Origin: Geodermatophilaceae bacterium | Lineage (GTDB): Bacteria > Actinomycetota > Actinomycetes > Mycobacteriales > Geodermatophilaceae | Assembly (NCBI GenBank): GCA_013696785.1 | Contig: JACCXW010000091.1 | Coordinates: 1-13,705 of the forward strand | DNA length: 13,705 nucleotides | Reading direction: 5' to 3' | Shown here: positions 1 to 7,624 of the stretch, piece by piece | How positions within the stretch are numbered: the stretch's first letter is position 1 | Layout: every line of letters begins with the position of its first letter | Made by a program: the position numbers and the translations under genes | The notes under the pieces: generated by a model | What the model saw: the letters and a program-made list of their open reading frames with translations, nothing else | Database searches by the model: none | Told to the model about the DNA's origin: nothing

Positions 1-1371
1 GGTCCAGACCGGGTTGAAGACCCGGCTGAAGTAGACCTCCAACCGGCCGCGCTTCTCGTCCAGGAAGTACGGCAGCAGGATCGACATCTCGTTGCAGGAC
101 AGGGGATATTCCGCCGGCCACGTCAACTCGTTCCAGTGCGACGTCGGGGGCGGCATGTTCGGCCCGTGCGGGATGAACTTGTTCCAGCCGTTCGGGCTCG
201 TCCCGCCGGTGGTGCCGATGCTCCCGGTCAGCGCGAGCACGAACCACAGCGCGCGGGCCACCTGCCAACCGCCGAGGTTTCCGGCCGCCGCCGAGCGCCA
301 TACGTGCGCGGACAGCTTGTGATCGCAACCCGCCACCAACGCCGCAAGCTCCTCGATCCGCTCAACGGGAACCTGCGCCTCCTCGGCGGCGAATTCGAAG
401 GTGTACGGCGAATACTCCGCCTCGAGTTTGTCGAGGAACGTCTCGAAGTTCGCTGGCTCCGACTGATGCAGATTTGACATGTAGGTGCGCCAGTTGAACC
501 AGCGCTCCAGGTACGTAGCGTCGATCTGCCGGGTCCGCAGCAGATGTGACGCGATCGACAGCAGGATGGCGGCCTCGCTGCCGGGCCACGGAGCGAGCCA
601 CAGATCGGCGTGGCTCGCCGTGTTGGACATCCGCGGGTCGACGACGACGATCTTCGCGCCGGCCTGCTTGGCCTCCATGATCCGCTGTGCGTGCGGGTTG
701 AAGTAGTGCCCGGTCTCCAGGTGGCTGGACAGCAGCAGGATCACCCGGGCGTTCGCATGGTCGGGGCTCGGCCGGTCGTAACCGCCCCACAGCGCCATCC
801 CGAGCCGCGCTCCCGACGAGCAGACGTTGGTGTGGCTGTTGTGGCCGTCGACGCCCCAGGCGGCCAGGAACCGCTCGGAGAAGCCGTCCTCGCCTGGCCG
901 GCCGACGTGGTACATGACCTCCTCGTGCCGGTCCTCGACGATCGCGGTGCGGATCCGGGCGGCGATGTCATCCAGTGCGGCGTCCCAGCTCACCCGTTCC
1001 CAGGCACCGCCACCTCGTTCGCCGGTACGCCGGAGCGGGAACAGGATGCGCTCGGGGTCATCGAGCTGGTTGATCGTGGCCGGCCCCTTGGCGCAGTTCC
1101 TGCCTCGTGAGCCGGGATGCGCGGGATTGCCTTCCAGCTTCTTGATGGACAGGTCGTCGGTGTCGACGTAGGCGAGCAGCCCGCAGGCGCTCTCGCAGTT
1201 GAAGCAGGTGGTGGGCACGAGCATGAAGGTGCGCGGGACCTTGCGCGGATGCGCTTTGGCGTCGTACTCGACGTGGTTGTCCCAGTTCTCGACCGGCGGG
1301 AAGTTGCGCAGGCCCTCGTGCCGGCGCTCCCCGGGCAACTCCGGCCAGGTCGCGGGTGGGGTCGCCGTCAT
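1..1371 (-). CDS. Molybdopterin oxidoreductase, DMSO-reductase family (3' part outside window)
   Basis: This is the catalytic subunit of a complex-iron-sulfur molybdoenzyme. The first 457 residues are visible without a stop; the family is usually about 700-1000 residues, so the C-terminus lies beyond the left edge. Seen: an N-terminal [4Fe-4S] motif with Cys56, Cys59, Cys63 and Cys93, the probable Mo ligand Cys184 in NVCSSGAR, and a cofactor-binding stretch VVVDPRMSN near 243-251 followed by ADLWLAPWPGSE. A cysteine Mo ligand fits the polysulfide/thiosulfate/tetrathionate reductase and SoeA sulfite-oxidase branch. The N-terminus has no twin-arginine signal and no hydrophobic segment, so the active site is probably cytoplasmic. 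The ATG overlaps the TGA of the upstream FeS/NrfD gene (ATGA), indicating translational coupling. The exact substrate (sulfite, thiosulfate, polysulfide or other) cannot be read from the sequence. The family is certain, the substrate is not. Confidence 0.9.
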   Translation of the reverse strand, partial: MTATPPATWPELPGERRHEGLRNFPPVENWDNHVEYDAKAHPRKVPRTFMLVPTTCFNCESACGLLAYVDTDDLSIKKLEGNPAHPGSRGRNCAKGPATINQLDDPERILFPLRRTGERGGGAWERVSWDAALDDIAARIRTAIVEDRHEEVMYHVGRPGEDGFSERFLAAWGVDGHNSHTNVCSSGARLGMALWGGYDRPSPDHANARVILLLSSHLETGHYFNPHAQRIMEAKQAGAKIVVVDPRMSNTASHADLWLAPWPGSEAAILLSIASHLLRTRQIDATYLERWFNWRTYMSNLHQSEPANFETFLDKLEAEYSPYTFEFAAEEAQVPVERIEELAALVAGCDHKLSAHVWRSAAAGNLGGWQVARALWFVLALTGSIGTTGGTSPNGWNKFIPHGPNMPPPTSHWNELTWPAEYPLSCNEMSILLPYFLDEKRGRLEVYFSRVFNPVWT

Positions 1372-2879
1372 GAGAGCGGGATGTCCTGCCCGGCGCGCAC
1401 GAACACGCTCTCGTAGGCGAGCAGCGCCGCCTGCAGGAGCAGACCGGCGGCGGCCGCTAGGGCGAGGCCGTCGTTCCAGTTCAGTGCCGCGAGCGCGACG
1501 GCCACGATCGACAGGCCGACCGCTGCGGCCCAGAACTGCCGGGCGTACCGGCCCCGGGTGATCAGGTGCGCCGCGGCGGCTGCGTGCCGGGTGGGGTGCC
1601 TGCCGCCGTACTCCAGCAACAACATCAGCACGTGCAGCACGGTGGCCAGCACGAGTGTGCGGACGATCAACCGGCTGGCGTCCTCGCCGTAGTCGACGAA
1701 CAACCCGACGACCGCGAGGGCTCCCGCGCCGACCATGACGGCCTGCACGATCAGGTGCCAGAACAGCAGCGGCGACTGCCAGAGGTCGCGCCCCTCGGCC
1801 TGGCCGAACAGGAAGCCGGTGTACCCGGCTGCCATCGCAGCGGCCGGGACGGCGAGCCAGGCCAGCACAGTCAGCAGCCCGCTGTCCGGCGCGACGAGAC
1901 CGGTCAGCAGCCAGAGTCCGGCCACCCCGGCGTACGCGGCCAACGCCACGGAACCCCAGAACAGCCAGGACGTCGGGTTGGGCTTGAGAAAGATGTAGTG
2001 GAACCGGTCCGGACGCTTCAGGTCGAAGACCAGCAGTACGCCGGTCGCCGCGATCATGACGACCGCGAGCGCGGGTGCGACGACAGCGCCCACGTCGCCG
2101 AGGTCGACGCCGGCGAACCGGGCCAGCGCGCCGACGAGCAGTACGCCGGCTCCGACCGCCTTGGTCCACAAGTACGTCGTGACCCGCCACCCCCACGGCC
2201 TGGGATGGGCGGTGTTCAGAGTGGTGCGAGCACCCGTGACCGGGTCAACGGGCAGCTCGACGGAAGCGCGCTGACGGTCCGGGGTGGAGGAGTAGTACGA
2301 GCGGTCGACGGGGGCGTCGAGTGGTTCGAGGACGGCGCGGTCGGCGCCGAGGTAGAACACGTTCGGTCCGGTGTTCTGCTCAGGAGATCGAACCGCGGTC
2401 GCGGTGCTGTTCACCAGCCGGCTGATCCCGCTCGTAGCGTCGTCCAGGTCGCCGACCCAGATCGAATGAGTGGGGCAGACCACGACACAGGCCGGCTCCA
2501 GGCCGGCGTCGACGCGATGTGCGCAGAAGTTGCACTTGGCCGCGGTGTGGGTGTTCTCGTCGATGTAGATGGCGTCGTAGGGGCAGGCCTGCATGCAGCT
2601 CTTGCAGCCGATGCAGCGTTCGTTGTCGAAGTCGACGATGCCGTCGGCGCGCTTGTATAGGGACTTCGTGGGGCAGATCGTGACGCAGGGCGCGTCGGTG
2701 CAGTGGTTGCAACGCATGACACCGAAGTCGCGGGTGGAGTCGGGGAAGGTGCCCTGGTCGACGTACTTGACCCAGGTCCGGAACTGGCCGACCGGGATCT
2801 CGTGCTCGGTCTTGCAGGCAACCGTGCACGCATGACAACCGATGCAGGTGCGTTGGTCAATGGCGAAGCCGTACCGCAT
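1368..2879 (-). CDS. Fused 4Fe-4S ferredoxin subunit and NrfD/PsrC-type membrane anchor
   Basis: This 503-residue protein combines the electron-transfer and membrane subunits of the molybdoenzyme. Residues 1-145 carry sixteen cysteines in four groups (12/15/18/22, 57/60/65/69, 89/92/95/99, 116/119/131/135), the pattern expected for four [4Fe-4S] clusters as in DmsB, PsrB or SoeB. A linker of about 80 residues follows. Residues 235-495 are a membrane domain of about eight hydrophobic helices with NrfD-like features, including a DLKRPDRF loop and GYTGFLFGQ. The expected role is moving electrons between the molybdenum subunit and membrane quinone. The ATG lies 10 nt after the stop of the dioxygenase gene and has only a weak ribosome site, so it probably depends on coupling. 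Its own stop overlaps the next start. The two modules are often separate genes; here they are one chain, with no frame break at the junction. Confidence 0.9.
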   Translation of the reverse strand: MRYGFAIDQRTCIGCHACTVACKTEHEIPVGQFRTWVKYVDQGTFPDSTRDFGVMRCNHCTDAPCVTICPTKSLYKRADGIVDFDNERCIGCKSCMQACPYDAIYIDENTHTAAKCNFCAHRVDAGLEPACVVVCPTHSIWVGDLDDATSGISRLVNSTATAVRSPEQNTGPNVFYLGADRAVLEPLDAPVDRSYYSSTPDRQRASVELPVDPVTGARTTLNTAHPRPWGWRVTTYLWTKAVGAGVLLVGALARFAGVDLGDVGAVVAPALAVVMIAATGVLLVFDLKRPDRFHYIFLKPNPTSWLFWGSVALAAYAGVAGLWLLTGLVAPDSGLLTVLAWLAVPAAAMAAGYTGFLFGQAEGRDLWQSPLLFWHLIVQAVMVGAGALAVVGLFVDYGEDASRLIVRTLVLATVLHVLMLLLEYGGRHPTRHAAAAAHLITRGRYARQFWAAAVGLSIVAVALAALNWNDGLALAAAAGLLLQAALLAYESVFVRAGQDIPLS

Positions 2880-2889
2880 GCGGATGAAT

Positions 2890-4296
2890 CTACGGACGCG
2901 CGTCGGCGGGGCGTCGGTCGAGGTGCTCGGTCCAGGCGGCGTACCCGCCGATCAGATCGCTGACATCGGTGAAACCGCGGGCTCGCATCAGGCTGGCCGC
3001 AGTCGAACTGCGGTAGCCACCGGCGCAGTGAACGAGGACCGGCCGGTGCTGGTCCAGGCTGTCCAGGCTGTCCCGCAGCCGTGGTAGGGGCAGATTCACC
3101 GCGCCGGGAAGGGCGCCGGGGGCGTGCTCGCCGGGGCCGCGGACGTCCACGACCTGCACGTCGGCTCCGGCATCGAGCAGTTCCGCGGCGCTCGCTGCCG
3201 TCACCCGGGACGCGGTCTGCAGCATCTCCGGCTGCGCGACGAGCGGGGTCAGGTCGTTCACCGCGCCGGTGACGGCATCCAGCCCGACTCTGGCCAGTCG
3301 CATCCGACCCTCGCGGGTCTCCTCGGCGGATCCGATCAGGGCGATGGCTTGCCCCGGCTCGGCGACGGCCGCAGCGAACTCCGCGAAACGCCCGGACAGT
3401 CCGACGTTGACGGAACCGCGCAGGTGCCCGGCGGCGAATTCTCGCTCGTCCCGCAGGTCGAGCAGCAGCCAGCCGTTGGCACCGCGCGCCACTGCTTCGG
3501 CCGGAGAGAGCGTCGGCGGCTCAAGCGAGGTGTCCAGCGGCTGGTGGCCGGCCCGGTTGAGGGCGACCTCGGCCGCGAAGTACGCCGGCGGCTCGGCCAG
3601 ACCTTCGGTGACGACGGCCACGAACGCATCGACGTCCATCTCCGCCAGCGCGTAGTTGCTCCGCCGCTGCTCGCCCAGCGTGCTGACCGTCTCGGTCGAC
3701 AGCGCCTTGCCGCACGCGCTGCCGGCGCCGTGGCCTGGATACACGAGCACGTCGTCGGGCAGCGGCAGCAGCCGGGTGTGCAGCGATCTGTATAGCTCGC
3801 GGGCCATGTCCTCGGGGGTACGACCGACCGAGCCGAGCAGATCCGGTCGCCCCACGTCGCCGATGAAAAGGGTGTCGCCGGTGAGGATTGCTGTCGGTGC
3901 CGGGTCGCCGGCACGGGCAAAGACGGCCAGCGTGATCGACTCCGGAGTGTGCCCGGGAGTGGCGACGACCTGCACGGCGGCACCGCTCGCCAGATCGCCC
4001 AGGTGCAGCCATTCGCCGTCGGCGAGTCGGCGTACCGGGAAGTCCACCGGCGCGTTGGCCGCCATCGCCACCTCCGCCCCGGTGCGCGCGGCCAGCTCGC
4101 TGTAACCCGGTACGAAATCGGCGTGGACGTGCGTGAGCACGACGAGCTCGATCGTGAGGCCGTGCTCGACGGCGTAGGTCAGGTAGTCGTCGACATCACG
4201 GCGCGGGTCGACGACGACGGCCCGGCGGCTCGTCTCGTCGGCTACGAGATAGGAAGCCTGGGACAGACACGCCAGATAGAACTGTTCCAGGATCAC
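2890..4296 (-). CDS. CstB-like persulfide dioxygenase with two rhodanese domains
   Basis: The 468-residue product has three domains. Residues 1-235 are a metallo-beta-lactamase fold with THVHADF (His56, His58, Asp60), TPGH (His116), TGDT (Asp141) and PGHG (His189). Phe61 replaces the second-site histidine, as is typical of this persulfide dioxygenase branch, and the mononuclear-iron ligands His56, His116 and Asp141 are kept. Residues 270-350 form a rhodanese fold without a catalytic cysteine. Residues 368-460 form an active rhodanese with Cys424 in CAGGYRS. The same three-part order is known from Staphylococcus CstB, which oxidises persulfides to thiosulfate. The GTG start at 4296 has a GGAGG four bases upstream. 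The frame stays open to 4587, but that extension is antisense to the neighbouring ligase and does not resemble the family N-terminus. It is the first gene of the operon. Family certain; the exact product (sulfite or thiosulfate) is inferred. Confidence 0.9.
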   Translation of the reverse strand: MILEQFYLACLSQASYLVADETSRRAVVVDPRRDVDDYLTYAVEHGLTIELVVLTHVHADFVPGYSELAARTGAEVAMAANAPVDFPVRRLADGEWLHLGDLASGAAVQVVATPGHTPESITLAVFARAGDPAPTAILTGDTLFIGDVGRPDLLGSVGRTPEDMARELYRSLHTRLLPLPDDVLVYPGHGAGSACGKALSTETVSTLGEQRRSNYALAEMDVDAFVAVVTEGLAEPPAYFAAEVALNRAGHQPLDTSLEPPTLSPAEAVARGANGWLLLDLRDEREFAAGHLRGSVNVGLSGRFAEFAAAVAEPGQAIALIGSAEETREGRMRLARVGLDAVTGAVNDLTPLVAQPEMLQTASRVTAASAAELLDAGADVQVVDVRGPGEHAPGALPGAVNLPLPRLRDSLDSLDQHRPVLVHCAGGYRSSTAASLMRARGFTDVSDLIGGYAAWTEHLDRRPADARP

Positions 4297-4336
4297 GTCG
4301 CCTCCGAGCCAGGTGTCACCAGGCAGGATAACGGCC

Positions 4337-5518
4337 ATGGGCACGCATCCGATGGCTTTCTCAGGTGTGATCGGGCAGGCCGGGCGGGTCGCCGGACCGG
4401 AGGACTCCCCGGTCAGGAGCGCAGACCTGCGCATCGGCGGCCGGCCGCTCGCGCTGGTCAGCCCGGCCCGGGTGTACGTCTGCGGCATCACGCCGTACGA
4501 CGTGACGCACGTCGGGCACGCGGCCACGTTCGTCTGGGCGGATGCGGCCGCGTCGGTGATCCGGATGAGTGGGGTCGACGTGCACACCTGCCGAAATGTG
4601 ACTGACGTCGACGATGTGCTGACGCGGGCGGCGGATGCCAGCGGCCGGCACTACGACGAGTTCGCGCTGAGTCAGGAGTTCCTCTTCGAGCAGGACATGC
4701 GACTGCTCGGCGTACGCCGCCCCGCCCATGAACCGCGGGCGCGCCACCACATCCCGCAGGTGGTGCAGCTGTTGCTGGCGCTGCTGTCCGCGGGTGCGGC
4801 GTACGAGCGGGACGGGCACGTCTTCTTCCGTGGCGCCGATGTCCCCGCGCAGTCCGGACTCGACCGCGACCGAGCGCTGGAATTGTCGAGGGAGTACGGC
4901 GACCGGCCCGACGACCCGCTGCGCGAGGACCCTTTCGACGTACCGGTGTGGCGTCCGTCCGGTGACACCGACCCCGCCTGGCCCAGTCCTTGGGGCTGGG
5001 GGCGGCCGGGCTGGCACGCCGAGTGCGCCGCGATGGCGCTCTGCGCGTTCGGGTCGAGCGTCGACCTGCTCGCCGGCGGCGCCGACCTCGCCTTCCCTCA
5101 TCACGCCTACCAGTCGGGAATGGTCGAGGCGGCGACGTCGGTCCGTCCGTTCTCGCGGGCCAGGCTGAACGTCGGGGCGGTGCTGAAGGACGGGGCCAAG
5201 ATGGCGAAGTCCACCGGAAACCTGACCCTGGTCAGCGAACTGTTGCGAGAGCACCCACCGGCCGCCGTACGGCTGTTGCTGCTCGACCGGCGGTGGAAGC
5301 AGCCTTGGGAGTTCCGCACCAAGGATCTTGGTCCGGCCGCCGCGCGGCTGGAACGGCTGTACACGGCCGCCGGGCGCCCGACGTCCTCGGCCACCGCAAC
5401 CGATGCGGTGAGTGCGGCGCTCCTCGACGACCTCGACGTACCGCAAGCAGTGGACATCGCCGAGAGCGAGGGTGGCGCCGCCGCGCGTCACCTGATCGGC
5501 GTTCTTTCGCTGGGCTAG
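4337..5518 (+). CDS. MshC-like cysteine ligase / cysteinyl-tRNA synthetase paralogue
   Basis: This is a class I aminoacyl-tRNA-synthetase-type catalytic core of about 393 residues, near the length of MshC (about 410) and shorter than CysRS (about 460-500), with no room for a full anticodon domain. Seen: VCGITPYD with zinc-ligand Cys49, the HIGH-type motif HVGH at 58-61, NVTDVDD, GRPGWHAEC with Cys230, FPHH (255-256) and the KMSKS-type motif KMAKS at 288-292. CysRS has a fourth zinc ligand Glu in HHENE; here the motif is HHAYQ, with Gln at that place. MshC joins cysteine to GlcN-inositol in mycothiol synthesis, and the short form favours such a role over tRNA charging, but a different amine acceptor is possible. 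The start is uncertain: GTG 4313 and ATG 4352 are in frame, and ATG 4337 has only a weak AGG upstream. It is divergent from the sulfur operon. Confidence 0.82.
   Translation: MGTHPMAFSGVIGQAGRVAGPEDSPVRSADLRIGGRPLALVSPARVYVCGITPYDVTHVGHAATFVWADAAASVIRMSGVDVHTCRNVTDVDDVLTRAADASGRHYDEFALSQEFLFEQDMRLLGVRRPAHEPRARHHIPQVVQLLLALLSAGAAYERDGHVFFRGADVPAQSGLDRDRALELSREYGDRPDDPLREDPFDVPVWRPSGDTDPAWPSPWGWGRPGWHAECAAMALCAFGSSVDLLAGGADLAFPHHAYQSGMVEAATSVRPFSRARLNVGAVLKDGAKMAKSTGNLTLVSELLREHPPAAVRLLLLDRRWKQPWEFRTKDLGPAAARLERLYTAAGRPTSSATATDAVSAALLDDLDVPQAVDIAESEGGAAARHLIGVLSLG
5481..5518 (+). repeat. Imperfect direct repeat, copy 1 (3' end of the ligase gene)
   Basis: This 38-bp stretch matches 5661-5698 at 31 of 38 positions; the last 12 bases, ending in CTGGGCTAG, are identical. 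It encodes the last residues of the ligase, RHLIGVLSLG, plus the stop codon. Confidence 0.6.
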
Positions 5519-5610
5519 GGCTGCGGCGGCGCGCCGGCGACCAACCCGAAGTAGCGGAAGGTCTCCCACCACCCGTAGCCGCGGTAGAAGTCCAATTCCG
5601 CCTGGGTCAC
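5515..5610 (-). pseudogene. C-terminal fragment of an unidentified protein
   Basis: A 31-codon minus-strand reading frame can start at GTG 5610 and ends at a TAG that overlaps the stop of the ligase gene on the other strand. Its residues include AELDFYRGYGWWETFRYFGL, which has the aromatic-rich texture of a real protein rather than a random GC-rich frame. Four codons upstream of position 5620 the frame meets another stop, so nothing more of the gene remains. I do not recognise the family. It could be a remnant of a lost gene or a small protein; I favour the remnant. It lies between the two copies of the imperfect repeat described separately. Confidence 0.3.
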
Positions 5611-5660
5611 CCGCGGGCCCGTAACGGCTACCTACGTTGCGCCGCGCGGCTACTCATATT

Positions 5661-5698
5661 GCGCTCGGCACCCGATGGGCGTCCTGTCGCTGGGCTAG
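5661..5698 (+). repeat. Imperfect direct repeat, copy 2 (duplicated ligase tail)
   Basis: This is the second copy, exactly 180 bp downstream of the first and in the same plus-strand frame. It would read RHPMGVLSLG and stop. On the minus strand the palindromic GCTAGC at its end supplies the TAG stop codon of the kinase gene. Confidence 0.6.
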
Positions 5699-7590
5699 CG
5701 CGCGGTCCACGCGACGGACTGGCCGCCGTCCTGGATCAGCTGGCGCGGCTTGCCGCCCTCGACCCCGACGACCCACGCATGGCTGATGTTGTCTGTGTAG
5801 GAGAGTCCGTCGCGTTCGCTCATGAACGTGATCAGCTCCCCGTCGGGTGACCACCCGGGATTCCCGTCCCGGCCCTCGTGCTCTGCGATCGGGCGTTCCA
5901 CCCGGTCGGCGACACCGACGGCGTAGATCTCGAAGTTCCCCCCTGTGGACCCGTCGTCGATCCGTCGACGGAAGACGATCTCGGTGCCGTCCGGTGACCA
6001 CGCCGGGCCGTTGTCGCTGCCCGCGGGAGCCGTGGTCAGACGCTGGAGTTCACCGTTGCCGTCCGTGGCGATCGTGTACAGCGCCCCGCCGTTGGAGGCC
6101 GCGACGCCACTGGCCGCAAACGCGATGGTCGCGCCGTCAGGGGAGAACGTCGGGTCGGCCAGGTATGCGCGTTTCACGTCGAAGGTGTGGACGACCTGAC
6201 CGTTGGTCCGGATGACCCGCAGCAACTGACGCCCGGCATCGTTGACGCAGACGATCGCGAGCAGATCCGGCTGGGCTCGGCTCCAACCGGGACGATCCAT
6301 CTGCAGACATCCCTGCGGTTCCCGCGGGAACAGTTCCCGGTCGCCCGAACCGTCCGCGGCCATGACCCGCAGTGTCTGCTGCTCCGCCGTCAGCTGGGTG
6401 TAGATGATCGATTGGCGGTCCGGGCTGATGGACGGACCCCGGTCGTCGGCGGTGGAGGTGGTCAGCCGCTCCAGGACCGCGCCGCTCCCGCTGTCGACGA
6501 TGTACAGATCCACGTTGCCCTCGATCTCGAGCGCTGCGACGAGGTGCTCCACGGGCAGTGCCGCGGATTCGGGCATCGGCAGGGACAGCGCCGTGAGGAT
6601 CTGCGACTTCTCGCTGGGGACCACGAACGCCGCAGCCAGGCTCGCAATCGCCACCAGCCCTGTGACGAAGCGGCGAACGACCTTCGGCGTGCGTGGCTCG
6701 GCGCGCACGGTGGCGGCCGGCACCATGGCCGCCTGCGGCAACGGGTCCGGAGGTCGGATGGCCGCCGCGGCTTCTTTCACGAGATCGGCGCAGTTCGCAT
6801 ACCGGTGCTCACGCTGTTTCGCCATGGCCTTGGCGATGACGAAGTCCAGCCCCGGTGGCAGCGCGGGGAGTACGGCGCTCGGCCGGGGCGGTGGCTGGCT
6901 CAAGTGGGCTTCGAGCGTGAGAGCGCGGTAGTGCGAGGGGTAAGGGACGGTGCCGGTGAGCAACTCGTACAGGACGCAGCCCAGCGCGTAGACGTCCACG
7001 CGGTGATCCAGCCGCTCGAGCCGGATCTGTTCCGGCGCGGCGTAGTCCGGGGTGAGCAGCAGATCGCCGACGCTGGTCAGCTTGACGGCCTCGTTGATCG
7101 CCTTGGCGATCCCGAAGTCCATCAGCAGGACCTGCTCCAGGTCCTCGGCATGACGGCTGGGAGCGAGCAGGATGTTGGCCGGTTTGACATCGCGGTGCAA
7201 CAGCCCGCCGGCATGCGCATAGTCCAACGCGATGCCGACCTCGCGTACGACGTGCACGGCTCGTTCCGCGGACAGCGGCCCGTCCTTGAGCACCTCGCTG
7301 CAGTCGGTTCCGGCGACGTACTGCATGTCGATCCAGAGTTGGTCATCCGTGCATCCGCGGTCGTACACAGTCACGATGTTCCGGTGGTGCAGCTGCGCCG
7401 CGAGATCCGCCTCACGCTCGAACCGAACCTTGAAACCGGGGTCACCGGACAGGTCGGCGCTCATGAGCTTGAGTGCATCCCAGCGCGGCAACCGGGGATG
7501 CCGGGCCAGGTAGACCGTGCCCATTCCACCGGTCCCCAGGACCCGGTCGATGGTGAATCCGGCAAAGAGCGTGCCGGCAGGGTAGGCCAC
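5695..7590 (-). CDS. Transmembrane Ser/Thr protein kinase with C-terminal TolB/PD40-type beta-propeller
   Basis: The 631-residue product has a PknB-type kinase domain at about residues 8-275: glycine loop GTGGMGTVY (19-27), catalytic Lys41 in ALKL, HRDVKPAN (132-139), DFG (158-160) and APE (185-187). All catalytic residues are present. One membrane segment follows at about 308-324. Residues 352-627 form a repeated beta-propeller with blade motifs FSPDG, WSPDG and WSPDG. The kinase domain should be cytoplasmic and the propeller extracellular, probably as a ligand or cell-wall sensor; the ligand is unknown. The GTG start at 7590 has GGGAGGG six bases upstream. An in-frame ATG at 7629 falls inside the predicted -10 box, which argues against it. 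The gene stands alone, convergent with the ligase gene and divergent from the broken deacetylase. Confidence 0.9.
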   Translation of the reverse strand: MAYPAGTLFAGFTIDRVLGTGGMGTVYLARHPRLPRWDALKLMSADLSGDPGFKVRFEREADLAAQLHHRNIVTVYDRGCTDDQLWIDMQYVAGTDCSEVLKDGPLSAERAVHVVREVGIALDYAHAGGLLHRDVKPANILLAPSRHAEDLEQVLLMDFGIAKAINEAVKLTSVGDLLLTPDYAAPEQIRLERLDHRVDVYALGCVLYELLTGTVPYPSHYRALTLEAHLSQPPPRPSAVLPALPPGLDFVIAKAMAKQREHRYANCADLVKEAAAAIRPPDPLPQAAMVPAATVRAEPRTPKVVRRFVTGLVAIASLAAAFVVPSEKSQILTALSLPMPESAALPVEHLVAALEIEGNVDLYIVDSGSGAVLERLTTSTADDRGPSISPDRQSIIYTQLTAEQQTLRVMAADGSGDRELFPREPQGCLQMDRPGWSRAQPDLLAIVCVNDAGRQLLRVIRTNGQVVHTFDVKRAYLADPTFSPDGATIAFAASGVAASNGGALYTIATDGNGELQRLTTAPAGSDNGPAWSPDGTEIVFRRRIDDGSTGGNFEIYAVGVADRVERPIAEHEGRDGNPGWSPDGELITFMSERDGLSYTDNISHAWVVGVEGGKPRQLIQDGGQSVAWTAR

Positions 7591-7624
7591 GGATGTCCCT
7601 CCCGCTGAACCGTCAGCGTGGCAG

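Noticed and set aside
1566..2660. 364-codon plus-strand frame opposite the FeS/NrfD gene
   Set aside because: Composition is an artefact of high GC; the opposite strand carries sixteen ordered cluster cysteines and membrane helices.
4297..4587. N-terminal extension of the persulfide dioxygenase frame up to ATG 4587
   Set aside because: It is antisense to the well-conserved ligase N-terminus, does not resemble the family, and a GGAGG-preceded GTG at 4296 gives the usual N-terminus.
4361..5572. 403-codon open frame antisense to the ligase
   Set aside because: No recognisable motifs and low-complexity Arg/Gly composition; it mirrors the codon bias of the real gene on the other strand.
6187..7608. 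473-codon plus-strand frame opposite the kinase
   Set aside because: Shadow of the kinase coding strand; all kinase motifs are on the minus strand.
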